Source of the DNA: an uncultured Pelagibacteraceae bacterium
GTDB lineage: Bacteria > Pseudomonadota > Alphaproteobacteria > Pelagibacterales > Pelagibacteraceae
Reading direction: 5' to 3'
NCBI GenBank assembly: GCA_902579105.1
Contig: CACHFM010000004.1
Coordinates: forward strand, 26,947-90,946
Length of the DNA stretch: 64,000 nt
Shown here: piece after piece, positions 56,067 through 64,000 of the stretch
How positions within the stretch are numbered: the stretch's first letter is position 1
Layout of the letters: every line of letters starts with the position of its first letter
Program-made: the position numbers and the translations under genes
Notes under the pieces: generated by a model
What the model was told of the DNA's origin: nothing
Databases searched by the model: none
The model's input: only the letters and a program-made list of their open reading frames with translations

Positions 56067-56646
56067 AGTATTTATCTCCATTTTTTCTGGATAAATCATC
56101 TACGATCGCAGATATGCTGCTACTATTCACATCAGTTCCAATTAATTTTTGAATTAATTCTGATGAAGTTTCTATAGCTATTTTATTAATTTTTTCAGGA
56201 GCATTTTTTCGAAAGGCCAATATCTCTTGTTCAGCTTTATTAATTTCATCGTCAATCTGCTTATCCAATATCTCTCTTTTGTTATTAATATCTTTTAAAG
56301 CTTTTTCTCTTGCTTGATTAAAGATATTTTTAGCTTCAAGCTTACTTTTAGAAATAATTTTCTCATATTCTTTTAGTTTACTTTCACTATCTTCTCTTTG
56401 CTTCTCTGCAGCCTCAATATTTTCTAATATTTGAGATTTTCTAGACTCTAAATTATTACTAATTTTTGGAAGTATAAGTTTTGATAAAACTATATATAGA
56501 ATTCCAAAAGTAAGTATTAACCAAAAAATCTGTGAAACCCAAAATTCAGGATTTAATTGAGGCATACCTCCACTTTCAGCCGCAAAAACTTCTTTAAAAA
56601 ATAGGAAGCTAAAAAATATTGACTGAAAATATATTTTTTGAATCAT
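56056..56646 (-). CDS. atpG: F-type ATP synthase subunit b'
   Basis: Second, divergent b-type stalk subunit (b'), 196 residues. A hydrophobic leader (about 5-20) precedes the PQLNPEFWVSQIFWLILTFG helix near 29-52 and a long coiled coil with alternating Lys/Glu. The PQ-(L/M)-(N/D)-P-x-(F/T)-(W/F) motif is the mark of alphaproteobacterial b'. It lies between atpE (five bases) and atpF (11-base overlap), the expected order. Confidence 0.88.
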   Translation of the reverse strand: MIQKIYFQSIFFSFLFFKEVFAAESGGMPQLNPEFWVSQIFWLILTFGILYIVLSKLILPKISNNLESRKSQILENIEAAEKQREDSESKLKEYEKIISKSKLEAKNIFNQAREKALKDINNKREILDKQIDDEINKAEQEILAFRKNAPEKINKIAIETSSELIQKLIGTDVNSSSISAIVDDLSRKNGDKYYGN

Positions 56647-56651
56647 TAAAT

Positions 56652-56879
56652 TTAAAATGCAAAAAGAATGATTAATGCAACTACTAATCCAAATAATCCT
56701 GTTGCTTCTGCAAGTGCAAAACCTAAAAGCAAATTAGGAAACTGTTTTTGTGCAGCAGAAGGATTTCTCATCGCTCCTGATAAATAGTTTCCAAAAATTA
56801 TTCCAATACCAACACCGGCACCAGCTAAAGCTATTGCTGCTAAACCTGCTCCGATCATTTTTGCTGCTTCTAATTCCAT
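56652..56879 (-). CDS. atpE: F-type ATP synthase subunit c
   Basis: Proteolipid forming the rotating c-ring, 75 residues with two membrane helices. The glycine-rich first helix has AGAGVGIGIIFG, the polar loop has RNPSA, and the proton-carrying residue is Glu58 in ALAEATGLFG. I see no Na+-type ligand set, so proton coupling is expected. The gene has the strongest Shine-Dalgarno of the operon, AGGAGGA at 56884-56890, consistent with the many copies needed per enzyme. Confidence 0.97.
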   Translation of the reverse strand: MELEAAKMIGAGLAAIALAGAGVGIGIIFGNYLSGAMRNPSAAQKQFPNLLLGFALAEATGLFGLVVALIILFAF

Positions 56880-56897
56880 TATATCCTCCTATGTTAA

Positions 56898-57632
56898 TTA
56901 ATGGTGTAAATTTAATGCATCATTTAAATAGATGCAGGTTAAGATTGCAAAAACATATGCTTGAAGAAAAGCAACTAAGATCTCCAAACCAGTTAAAGCA
57001 ACCGAAAAACTCAGTGGAAGCCATCCACCAATTATTCCAAGGCTTATTACAAAGCCTCCGAAAACTTTCATCATTGTATGACCTGCCATCATATTAGCAA
57101 ATAATCTAACTGATAAACTAACTGGTCTACTTAAGTAAGAAATTATTTCTATTACTACTATTAAAGGAAGCAATACTGCTGGTACCCCACTAGGAACAAA
57201 TAATTTTAAATATCCAAAACCGTGTTTAATGAAACCAATGACTGTGACTCCAATAAAAATAAATGATGCTAATACAAATGTTACAATGATATGACTGGTT
57301 ACAGTGAAAGTATAAGGTATCATTCCAAACATATTACAAAAAAGCACAAACATAAAAAGAGAAAATATAAATGCAAAATAAGGTTTTGCTTTTGATCCAG
57401 CAGTATCATTTATCATTTTGGATACAAAGGTGTAACTAAGTTCTGCTAGAAGTTGAATTTTATTTGGTAATAATGAGTTTTTTTTAGAACCAATATTAAA
57501 AATTAGTAATATTGCAGCCGAACTTATAATCATGAATAAACTTGCGTTAGTAAAAGAGATGTCAAAAGCGCCTATTTTTATTTCAGGACCAATTCTATAA
57601 ACATCGAATTGAGTCATTGGATTTGCTGCCAT
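56898..57632 (-). CDS. atpB: F-type ATP synthase subunit a
   Basis: Proton-channel subunit of Fo, 244 residues with five or six membrane helices. The essential arginine lies in SLSVRLFANMMAGH near residue 176 and the last helix holds the LQAYVFAILTCIYLNDAL segment typical of subunit a. It lies between atpI (10 bases) and atpE (18 bases). The F1 genes are absent, as in other alphaproteobacteria where Fo and F1 operons are separated. Confidence 0.96.
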   Translation of the reverse strand: MAANPMTQFDVYRIGPEIKIGAFDISFTNASLFMIISSAAILLIFNIGSKKNSLLPNKIQLLAELSYTFVSKMINDTAGSKAKPYFAFIFSLFMFVLFCNMFGMIPYTFTVTSHIIVTFVLASFIFIGVTVIGFIKHGFGYLKLFVPSGVPAVLLPLIVVIEIISYLSRPVSLSVRLFANMMAGHTMMKVFGGFVISLGIIGGWLPLSFSVALTGLEILVAFLQAYVFAILTCIYLNDALNLHH

Positions 57633-57642
57633 AAAATTCTAT

Positions 57643-57918
57643 CTATTTTTGCATATTTTTAGCAGATCTGATTACGTTGATTATCCCAGCAACCACACCT
57701 ACAAAAAAAAATATTAATATAAACCAGGGTTTAGTACCAAAGGTCTTATCAAAAATAAACCCAATAATTGTCCCAACTGCTACGGCAGAGACTAATTCAG
57801 TACTTAATTTAAAGGCTGTACCAATGGATGAGGGATTATTTTTTTTATTATATAAATTTTTCTTTGATAGTTTGTTTTTTGCAATCTCTAAGCGAGTTTT
57901 AAACTGATCTTTTGGCAT
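57643..57918 (-). CDS. atpI: ATP synthase protein I (AtpI/AtpZ family)
   Basis: A 91-residue protein with two membrane helices (about 37-55 and 64-84), the usual form of AtpI. FKLSTELVSAVAVGTIIGFIFDK and the PWFILIFFFVGVVAG helix are typical. It likely aids assembly of the c-ring. It is the first gene of the atpIBEGF operon and lies nine bases after smc. Confidence 0.9.
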   Translation of the reverse strand: MPKDQFKTRLEIAKNKLSKKNLYNKKNNPSSIGTAFKLSTELVSAVAVGTIIGFIFDKTFGTKPWFILIFFFVGVVAGIINVIRSAKNMQK

Positions 57919-57927
57919 TTGTTTAAT

Positions 57928-60501
57928 TTAGGCAACCATACTCTCTGCTTTTTGTAAATCAACAGCTACTAGTTGGCTAATTCCTTTTTCAGGCATGGTA
58001 ACACCATATAGTCTATTCATTTTAGACATTGTTAATGCGTGATGGGTTACAATAATAAACTTTGTATTAGTAATATTTATTAGTTCTTCAAGTAAACTAC
58101 AAAATCTCGTTACATTAGCGTCGTCAAGTGGTGCATCAACTTCATCTAATACACAGATTGGTGATGGATTGGTTAGAAAAACTGCAAAAATTAATGACAG
58201 AGCAGTTAAAGCTTGTTCTCCTCCTGATAACAAAGTTATAGATTGAAGTCTTTTGCCTGGGGGACTAACTAACATTTCTAAACCTGCTTCTAAAGGGTCA
58301 TCCGAGTCTACTAATTCTAGTTTAGCATTTCCACCGTTGAAAAGCTTAGTATAAACTTCATTAAACTTTCTGTTAACTTTTTCAAATGCTTCAACCAGTC
58401 TTTCTCTTCCTTTTTCATTAAGTTCATTAATACTATCTTTTAATTTTACTATTGCCGTCACTAGATCAGAACGATCTTGTTCCATTTTTTTAATTTCTTC
58501 TTTATATTTAATTGTTTCTTCATCAGCTTTTAAATTCACAGATCCTAGCTTTTCTCTTTCTTGCTTTTTTTTATCTAGGGTATCCTCCTGATCAACAGCA
58601 TTAGGTAGCTCTTCGATTTCATTTAAGTTAGAATTTTGTAAAATATTATCTTCTGTTAAATTTAATTCAGAATTAATTCTTTCTAGTAAATCACTTTTTC
58701 TTTTTTGAAGTCCTTCAATTGTTGCACTTGAGCTTGCTTTTCTTTCTCTGATTTGAATTGATTGTTCTTGAATTTCATTTAACTGAGCTCTTAAAGTTTC
58801 AATCTTTTTATCTGTTTCATCAATAATTACTTCATTATCAATTTTTTCTTTATCAGAAATTCTTAAATTTTCTGAAATTTGACCTTTTCTTTCAGCTTGC
58901 ATTTTTGGCTGGTTATCTAAATCTTTTAATTGAGTTGATAACTTATTTTTTCTTTCAGTTAATTCTTCAACCATTTTTTCTGAGTTTGACAATAAATTTT
59001 TCCAACTTTCAATTTCAATTTCAATAGTTTTAATTCTTTCATTACGTTTAATAGATTCGTTTTTGATTGATTGATTTTTACTATATGCATCTGCATATTT
59101 TTCTTGTAGTTGTTTTATATTCTGAGATTTTTCGTTTACACTTAACAGTTCAGTCCTACTATTTTCATTCTTTAAATCATTTAAAAAATTATCAAGTTCA
59201 ATATTACATCTATCTAATAATGTAATTGCTTGATTTATTTCATTAATATTGATTAGTTCTTTTGCTCTAATAATAGAGTTTTTAATATTTTTAATTGGAC
59301 CAATACTTATATTTAAAGTTCCTTCAGCAATTTTAGTTACTACTTCATCAATCTTTTCTTGTTCATTTTTAAGTATTTTTTTAGCTTTATCTAGATCTTC
59401 GTTAGATAATTTTTCAGTTTCAAAATACTTAGAGTCTACCTCAATTAGATCAGTTTTTTCTTCTTTTAGTCTTTTCTCGTTCGAGTTTGCATCAATTATA
59501 ATTCCTTTTTCTCTTGCAATGTCTTCATCAAGAGTTTGAATAGATTTTTTCATACTCTCAATTTCATCTTGAGTTCTAGTGTTTTCTTCATCTAAACTTT
59601 GTAATTCTAAATTAAGTCTTTGGATTCGAGATAAATTTTCAATATTTTTTTCTCTAAGAGGAGAAATTTTATCTGTTTCAGATTTAACTAAACTTTCTAT
59701 TTCCTTAATTTTGTTATTAAAACCTTCTACTTCACCTCCAGCCTCAGTATTAATTTCATTTTCAATTTTAATCTCTTTATCTATTTCAATTAATTTTAGA
59801 TAATAAAGTCCTGCTTCTATTCTTCTAATTTCTTCAGAAATTAGTTTATATTTTGTTGCTTCTTCAGCTTGTTTTTGAAGATTTGCTAATTGTTTTTCTT
59901 GCTGTCTTCGAAGCTCATCAGCTCTTTTAAGATTATTTTCAGCAGCACCCAATCTAAGTTCAGCTTCATGTCTTCTAACATGTAAACCCGATATACCTGC
60001 GGCCTCTTCTAAAATAGCTCTCCGGTCAGTTGGTTTTGCAGTTACTAAAGCACCAATTCGTCCTTGGCTAATCATTGAAGGAGAATGTGCACCAGTTGAT
60101 AAATCTGCAAAAAACATTTGAGCATCTCTTGCTCTAACTTCTTTATCATTAATATAAAACTTAGATCCCTTATCTTTTTCTATTTTTCTTCTGATATTAA
60201 TTTGGTTTAGTTCACGATATTGAACTGGCCCTTCATTATTTTTGTTTTCTACGTCAATTGTTACTTCCGCAATATTTTTGGAAGCTTTATTTGATGTTCC
60301 AGAAAAAATAACATCTTCCATTCCAGAACCACGCATACTTTTTGCGGATGTTTCTCCCATAACCCATCTTAAAGATTCTACAATATTTGATTTTCCACAA
60401 CCGTTAGGTCCTACTATTCCAGTAAGACCATCTTCGATTAAAAAGTTAGTTTTATCAGCAAATGATTTAAATCCATTTAATTGGATTTTTTTAAACTCCA
60501 T
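57928..60501 (-). CDS. smc: SMC chromosome segregation protein, short form apparently without hinge
   Basis: Condensin ATPase that organises chromosomes. Head motifs are intact: GFKSFADKT and Walker A GPNGCGKSN near residue 32, the LLSGGEQALTALSL signature near 755, and Walker B VLDEVDAPLDDAN near 785. At 857 residues it is far shorter than usual bacterial SMC (about 1150-1200). The coiled-coil arms run about 165-385 and 440-690; between them only about 55 residues (GPIKNIKNSIIRAKEL region) replace the about 200-residue globular hinge, with none of its glycine motifs. How it dimerises is unclear. The frame is unbroken. Confidence 0.88.
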   Translation of the reverse strand: MEFKKIQLNGFKSFADKTNFLIEDGLTGIVGPNGCGKSNIVESLRWVMGETSAKSMRGSGMEDVIFSGTSNKASKNIAEVTIDVENKNNEGPVQYRELNQINIRRKIEKDKGSKFYINDKEVRARDAQMFFADLSTGAHSPSMISQGRIGALVTAKPTDRRAILEEAAGISGLHVRRHEAELRLGAAENNLKRADELRRQQEKQLANLQKQAEEATKYKLISEEIRRIEAGLYYLKLIEIDKEIKIENEINTEAGGEVEGFNNKIKEIESLVKSETDKISPLREKNIENLSRIQRLNLELQSLDEENTRTQDEIESMKKSIQTLDEDIAREKGIIIDANSNEKRLKEEKTDLIEVDSKYFETEKLSNEDLDKAKKILKNEQEKIDEVVTKIAEGTLNISIGPIKNIKNSIIRAKELININEINQAITLLDRCNIELDNFLNDLKNENSRTELLSVNEKSQNIKQLQEKYADAYSKNQSIKNESIKRNERIKTIEIEIESWKNLLSNSEKMVEELTERKNKLSTQLKDLDNQPKMQAERKGQISENLRISDKEKIDNEVIIDETDKKIETLRAQLNEIQEQSIQIRERKASSSATIEGLQKRKSDLLERINSELNLTEDNILQNSNLNEIEELPNAVDQEDTLDKKKQEREKLGSVNLKADEETIKYKEEIKKMEQDRSDLVTAIVKLKDSINELNEKGRERLVEAFEKVNRKFNEVYTKLFNGGNAKLELVDSDDPLEAGLEMLVSPPGKRLQSITLLSGGEQALTALSLIFAVFLTNPSPICVLDEVDAPLDDANVTRFCSLLEELINITNTKFIIVTHHALTMSKMNRLYGVTMPEKGISQLVAVDLQKAESMVA

Positions 60502-60509
60502 GCATTAAC

Positions 60510-61088
60510 TTATATCAGTTTTTCTAGAGCTTTTTTCAAATTTTTATAATTTAGAGATTTTTCGAACTTTTCGTTATTAATTATTATCGTAGGAGTAGCA
60601 TTTACTTTGAATTTTTTAACTCCATCGATTCGATCATTTAAAATAAAATCTTCAATTTCTTTATTATTTATACATCCTTCAAAATCAACATTAAAGCCTT
60701 CGCTGATTAAAAATTTTTGAAGATTTTTATTTGCTTCTTCTATCGAACTTCCTTTTACCCATTTTTGTTGGTTTGCAAACAAACTATTTAAAATTGTTGA
60801 ATCCCCATCATTATTACATTGAGAAATTTTTGAAGCGTTAAATGCAGCCATATCTAATGGAAAATGTCTAAATTCAATTTTAGCCAAACCAGTATCAAGA
60901 TATTCTTTTTTAAGTTGAGGATATACATCGTTATGAAAATTTGCACAGTGACTGCAAGTTAAAGATTCAAAAGTAATAATGGTTATTTTGGCATTTTTGT
61001 CACCAACAACAATTCTTTTTATCTCCTCAGCATTAATATTAGAAATTGCGCTACAAAATATTATTATGAATAATAGAATTTTTTTCAT
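60510..61088 (-). CDS. DsbA-family thiol-disulfide protein
   Basis: Secreted thioredoxin-fold oxidoreductase, 192 residues with a signal peptide (about 1-20). The redox motif is TCSHCANFH, C-S-H-C near residue 44-47, and the cis-proline loop is NATPTIIIN near 164. It is of the DsbA/DsbG-like (Com1-like) group and should form or isomerise disulfides in the periplasm. It overlaps the DUF721 gene by four bases. It would be a candidate to oxidise the cysteine pairs of the 2009-6259 proteins, which is inference only. Confidence 0.88.
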   Translation of the reverse strand: MKKILLFIIIFCSAISNINAEEIKRIVVGDKNAKITIITFESLTCSHCANFHNDVYPQLKKEYLDTGLAKIEFRHFPLDMAAFNASKISQCNNDGDSTILNSLFANQQKWVKGSSIEEANKNLQKFLISEGFNVDFEGCINNKEIEDFILNDRIDGVKKFKVNATPTIIINNEKFEKSLNYKNLKKALEKLI

Positions 61089-61573
61089 TTCTCTTTAAAT
61101 ACTTTGGTTAATTCAATAAGCGATTTTTTAATTTTTTCATTTTTAACATTATTAATTTTATTTTGGTATTTGTTAAATGTCACATTTTTGTGATTTTTTT
61201 CATCCTTTGAAAAAATTTCCTGTTCATCATCAAAACTTATAAATTTAAGTTTTTCCACCACTGAATAACCAAAAAAGCTATTCATTTTATCTAAAATATT
61301 TTTTTTAGAATATTCCATATCAACTTCATGACCTCTTTTTACCATTATTATTAGGGTACTAACTCCAAATTTATTAGAATTTTTAAATGTTTTTGGATAG
61401 CAAATTTTAAATAAATCATCTCCAACAATATATTTCCAATTACCAAGTGTTTCAGAATAAATGTGACCCTTCTTGTTGATGATCTTTTTTATATTTTTAG
61501 GTAAAGTGTCTTTAAAAGATCTTAAACCTTGAATGGTGAAATTTCTCTGTTTAGAATTATTTTTAAATTGCAT
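61085..61573 (-). CDS. DUF721/DciA-like protein
   Basis: A 162-residue protein of the DUF721 family, which includes DciA, the loader of the DnaB replicative helicase in bacteria without DnaC. The N-terminal domain has W-x5-G near NWKYIVGDDL (about 46-55), then a beta-strand STLIIMVKRGHEVDMEYSKK and helix LDKMNSFFGY, the compact KH-like arrangement of the family. The C-terminal tail is Lys-rich. Its ATG (61573-61571) directly abuts the ATG of divergent mutY, so its promoter must lie within mutY. Confidence 0.75.
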   Translation of the reverse strand: MQFKNNSKQRNFTIQGLRSFKDTLPKNIKKIINKKGHIYSETLGNWKYIVGDDLFKICYPKTFKNSNKFGVSTLIIMVKRGHEVDMEYSKKNILDKMNSFFGYSVVEKLKFISFDDEQEIFSKDEKNHKNVTFNKYQNKINNVKNEKIKKSLIELTKVFKEK

Positions 61574-62557
61574 ATGAAAGAAGAAATAATAACAAATAAA
61601 ATTCTTAATTGGTATGATATTAATAAAAGATTATTGCCATGGCGAAAAAAAACTTCTTTAAAAAAAAAGCAATATTACACACTTGTTAGTGAATTTATGT
61701 TGCAACAAACACAAGTTGTAACAGTAATACCTTATTTTAATCGGTTTATTAAAAATATTCCTAATATAGAAACATTAGCACAATTTGATAATCGAAAACT
61801 CATCAAACTTTGGGAAGGCCTTGGTTATTATTCAAGAGCAAGAAATTTAAAAAAAACTGCTCAAATTATTATTAAAGATTTTAAAAAAAGTTTACCAAAT
61901 AATTTTTTGGATTTAAAATCTCTACCAGGAATTGGAGATTATACAGCTAGTGCGATTTCTGCTATTGCATTTAATAAACCAATAATTCCATTAGATGGAA
62001 ATATTGAAAGGGTTTTAAAAAGATACTTATATTTAAAAAAAGGAAATCAAATACAAAAAGAAAATTTAATTAAACAAAAAAAAGTTTTTGGTACATCTAA
62101 AAGATCGAGTGATTATGCTCAAGCTTTAATGGAATTAGGATCATTAGTTTGTAAACCTAAAAATCCACTTTGTAATCGATGTCCCATTTCAAAAAAATGC
62201 AAATCTTTTAAATTAAAAGATTTTACTTTAACAAAGATAAATAAAAAAAATAAAGAAAAATATTTTCTACTAAAAGTTTATAAAAAAAATAACAAGTATT
62301 TATTGGTTAAAAATACTAAATTTAATTTTTTAAAAAATTTTAATATTTTTCCAATGCAAGAGTTAAACAGTCCTAGAAATTTTAATCAAAATTTAAACTT
62401 TAAAATGTCTAATATGAATATGAATATTAAAGTTGAGCATAATAAAGTAGGAAGTCCTATTCCCTTTTCAAATTGGATTGATCCTAAAAAATTAAAAAAT
62501 TATACTTTACCCACTTTTACAAAAAAGATTGTTAATTACTTGGAAAGTTATAAATGA
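61574..62557 (+). CDS. mutY: A/G-specific adenine DNA glycosylase
   Basis: Removes adenine mispaired with 8-oxoguanine. The 327-residue protein has the ELMLQQTQV segment with catalytic Glu near residue 36, the helix-hairpin-helix LPGIGDYTASAI near 115 with catalytic Asp in PLDGNIERV near 140, and the iron-sulfur ligands C-x6-C-x2-C-x5-C near 195-212. The C-terminal NUDIX-like domain is short and diverged. I chose ATG 61574; the longer open frame runs into the divergent DUF721 gene. The stop overlaps the next start by ATGA. Confidence 0.92.
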   Translation: MKEEIITNKILNWYDINKRLLPWRKKTSLKKKQYYTLVSEFMLQQTQVVTVIPYFNRFIKNIPNIETLAQFDNRKLIKLWEGLGYYSRARNLKKTAQIIIKDFKKSLPNNFLDLKSLPGIGDYTASAISAIAFNKPIIPLDGNIERVLKRYLYLKKGNQIQKENLIKQKKVFGTSKRSSDYAQALMELGSLVCKPKNPLCNRCPISKKCKSFKLKDFTLTKINKKNKEKYFLLKVYKKNNKYLLVKNTKFNFLKNFNIFPMQELNSPRNFNQNLNFKMSNMNMNIKVEHNKVGSPIPFSNWIDPKKLKNYTLPTFTKKIVNYLESYK

Positions 62558-63705
62558 AAAAAATTGCAATAATTGGAGCAGGAATTTCTGGTTTATTTTT
62601 AGCAAATTTATTTAAAAAAAATTCTAATTATGAAGTAACAATTTATGAAAAAAATAACTCAATTGAGCTGGATGAAGGTTATGGGATACAATTGTCAACA
62701 AATAGTATTAAACTTTTAAATGAAATTGGATTTGATACTTTAAATCAAAATGAAAGATTTAATCCTGAAAAAATTGATTTTTATGAAATTAAAAATGGAA
62801 AAAAAATATGTAATTTGAATATCTCAAAGTTTAATTCTGAAAAATGTAAATACACAACACTAAGAAGATCTAAATTAATTGGATTTTTAAAAGATAAATT
62901 AGAAGAAAATATAATTAAATATAATCATAGTATTACAAAAATTGAGTCAGATAATAATAAAATAAGTTTGACTTTTAATACAAGTGAAAGTGTTAATTTT
63001 GATCGTTTAATTATATCTGACGGTGTTTTTTCTAAAGGTAAATCTCTAATTTCTAATAATAAAATTAGTCCTTCTTACAATAATTCTATTGCTATAAGAG
63101 GCAATATTTCAAGAGAAAACCTTGGAAATTTAAATGAAAAAAATATTTCTTTATTTTTAGGAGCTAATTTTCATTATGTGCTTTATCCATTAAGTGAAGA
63201 TAAAGATTATTTTAATTTTATTGGAGTTTTAGAGTATAAATTAACAGTCAATGAGTATGATAATTATGAGCTTTTCAATGAAGAGCCTTTTATTCAAGTT
63301 ATTAAAGATAAATTACAAAACAAAGTTTCTGCTAAAATTTTAGATAATCTTAATAAGATAAAGTGTTTCCCAATATTTGTTAGCAAAGATTTATTTAAGC
63401 CAAGAAATAATATTTTTTTAGTTGGAGACGCTTTTTTTGCTTTTCCACCTTCATTTGCCCAAGGAGCCTCTCAATCAATAGAAGGTGCATCTGAATTATT
63501 CAATAATATTATCAATAATCAAAATAATTTTTATAATAATAGGGTTAAAAAAGTGAAAATGATTAACAATAGATCAAAACTTAATCAATTTATTTTTCAT
63601 TTATCAAATCCAATATTAATTTTTTTTAGAAATATTATTTTAAAAATTTTAGTAAAAAATAAGAATTTTTTAGAAAATTATTTAGGTAAAATTTATAAGA
63701 ATTAA
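62554..63705 (+). CDS. FAD-dependent monooxygenase (UbiH/salicylate hydroxylase-like)
   Basis: Class A flavoprotein aromatic hydroxylase, 383 residues. The FAD motif is GAGISGLFLANLF (residues 7-19), with a conserved RRSKLIGFL segment near 109 and the GD motif VGDAFFAFPPSFAQGASQSIEGASEL near 290-314. Such proteins include UbiH-type quinone hydroxylases and salicylate hydroxylases; the DAFFAFPPSFAQGAS wording is closer to the latter and to tetracycline-like oxygenases. Overlaps mutY by four bases and shares TTAA at its stop (63702-63705) with ccrM. Substrate unknown. Confidence 0.83.
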   Translation: MKKIAIIGAGISGLFLANLFKKNSNYEVTIYEKNNSIELDEGYGIQLSTNSIKLLNEIGFDTLNQNERFNPEKIDFYEIKNGKKICNLNISKFNSEKCKYTTLRRSKLIGFLKDKLEENIIKYNHSITKIESDNNKISLTFNTSESVNFDRLIISDGVFSKGKSLISNNKISPSYNNSIAIRGNISRENLGNLNEKNISLFLGANFHYVLYPLSEDKDYFNFIGVLEYKLTVNEYDNYELFNEEPFIQVIKDKLQNKVSAKILDNLNKIKCFPIFVSKDLFKPRNNIFLVGDAFFAFPPSFAQGASQSIEGASELFNNIINNQNNFYNNRVKKVKMINNRSKLNQFIFHLSNPILIFFRNIILKILVKNKNFLENYLGKIYKN

Positions 63706-64000
63706 TTTTTTGAAATTAATCTTTGTCTTAAATAATCAATTGGATGTATTCTTCCGTTAATATTACAATGCCAAAAAGTCCAACCATTGCAGCTTTCAGC
63801 TCCTAAAATAGTTGCTGCAACCTTATGGATCGATCCTTCAGCTTGCTCATGTTTAATACTGCCATCAGCCATAATTCTTGCACTAATTTTTTTCTTATTA
63901 TCAAATATATTAGTTCCAGGTTTAATTATTCCAAGTTCAACTAAAGATCCAAAAGGTATTCGTGGTTTTGTTCTATTATTTTTTAGAGTGTCTAATAAAT
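63702..64000 (-). CDS. ccrM: CcrM-type DNA adenine methyltransferase, C-terminal part (cut by window edge)
   Basis: The last 99 codons of a gene that runs off the right edge. The translation contains RIPFGSLVELGIIKPG, DGSIKHEQAEGSIHKVAA and the ending CNGWTFWHCN...PIDYLRQ, which match the C-terminal (RAMA-type) domain of CcrM, the GANTC-specific, cell-cycle-regulated methyltransferase of alphaproteobacteria. The catalytic domain is outside the window. The stop TAA (63704-63702) overlaps that of the monooxygenase gene. Confidence 0.85.
   Translation of the reverse strand, partial: LLDTLKNNRTKPRIPFGSLVELGIIKPGTNIFDNKKKISARIMADGSIKHEQAEGSIHKVAATILGAESCNGWTFWHCNINGRIHPIDYLRQRLISKN

Noticed and set aside
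56750..57097. 115-codon ORF on the + strand
   Set aside because: It is antisense to atpE and atpB, both certain genes; its leucine-rich product is a typical shadow translation.

Overview
The window is a strongly AT-rich, very compact stretch of an alphaproteobacterial chromosome, most likely from the SAR11 clade (Candidatus Pelagibacter-like). The evidence is combined: near-absent intergenic space (no gene-free stretch over about 130 bases), lysine/asparagine/isoleucine-rich proteins, alphaproteobacterial families (BamF/DUF3035, DUF2093, CcrM, b/b' ATP synthase subunits, Pam18-like J protein), and a carotenoid-to-retinal gene set of the kind that serves proteorhodopsin. The organism assignment is inference from content; no rRNA or tRNA gene lies in the window.

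Layout. 60-1874: an NCS2 uracil/xanthine-type permease facing a small heat shock protein, with a hairpin between them. 2009-6259: two adjacent secreted, coiled-coil-rich proteins of unknown function with paired cysteines, the least explained part of the window. 6282-11962: oligopeptidase B, a membrane J-domain protein, a GT9 glycosyltransferase, a DapA-family lyase and a cyclopropane fatty acid synthase. 11992-20357: a lysine-rich hypothetical, a small membrane protein, TldD/TldE, a DUF6134 protein, a YitT-type membrane protein, a hidden 37-codon gene, an AEC transporter and a TPR-GT9 fusion, ending at a clear bidirectional terminator. 20414-22390: groES-groEL behind a heat-shock-type promoter. 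22512-28936: a tightly overlapping HAD-ribF-ileS-lspA-bamF-pgi operon in which pgi is split by a -1 frameshift at an A8 tract. 28933-36611: rsmD-purD and the lipid A/LPS core run ubiA-msbA-waaA-lpxK-lpxL-like. 36664-40278: small housekeeping genes. 40270-47367: SCO1 and an aa3-type cytochrome c oxidase locus with two subunit III genes, subunit IV, CtaB and Cox11. 47383-51076: thrC facing rnhA-thrB-ispH.

48747-61573 is one unbroken minus-strand run of sixteen genes: dciA-like, dsbA-like, smc, atpI-B-E-G-F (Fo sector), crtI-crtB-crtY-blh, a hidden 57-codon membrane protein gene, ispH, thrB, rnhA. It places the Fo proton channel, the retinal pathway and the last step of isoprenoid precursor supply side by side, which is coherent for a cell that couples a light-driven proton pump to ATP synthesis. 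The rhodopsin gene itself and the F1 genes are not in the window. The right edge holds mutY, a flavin monooxygenase and the C-terminal end of a CcrM-type DNA methyltransferase.

Main points for a second look: the pgi frameshift at an in-frame A_AAA_AAG heptamer; an SMC protein that appears to lack the hinge; the two-gene secreted system at 2009-6259; the Fo-retinal gene run with its hidden small gene; heat-shock promoters of identical spacing upstream of hsp20 and groES; and five convergent gene pairs whose stop codons share the same TTAA.
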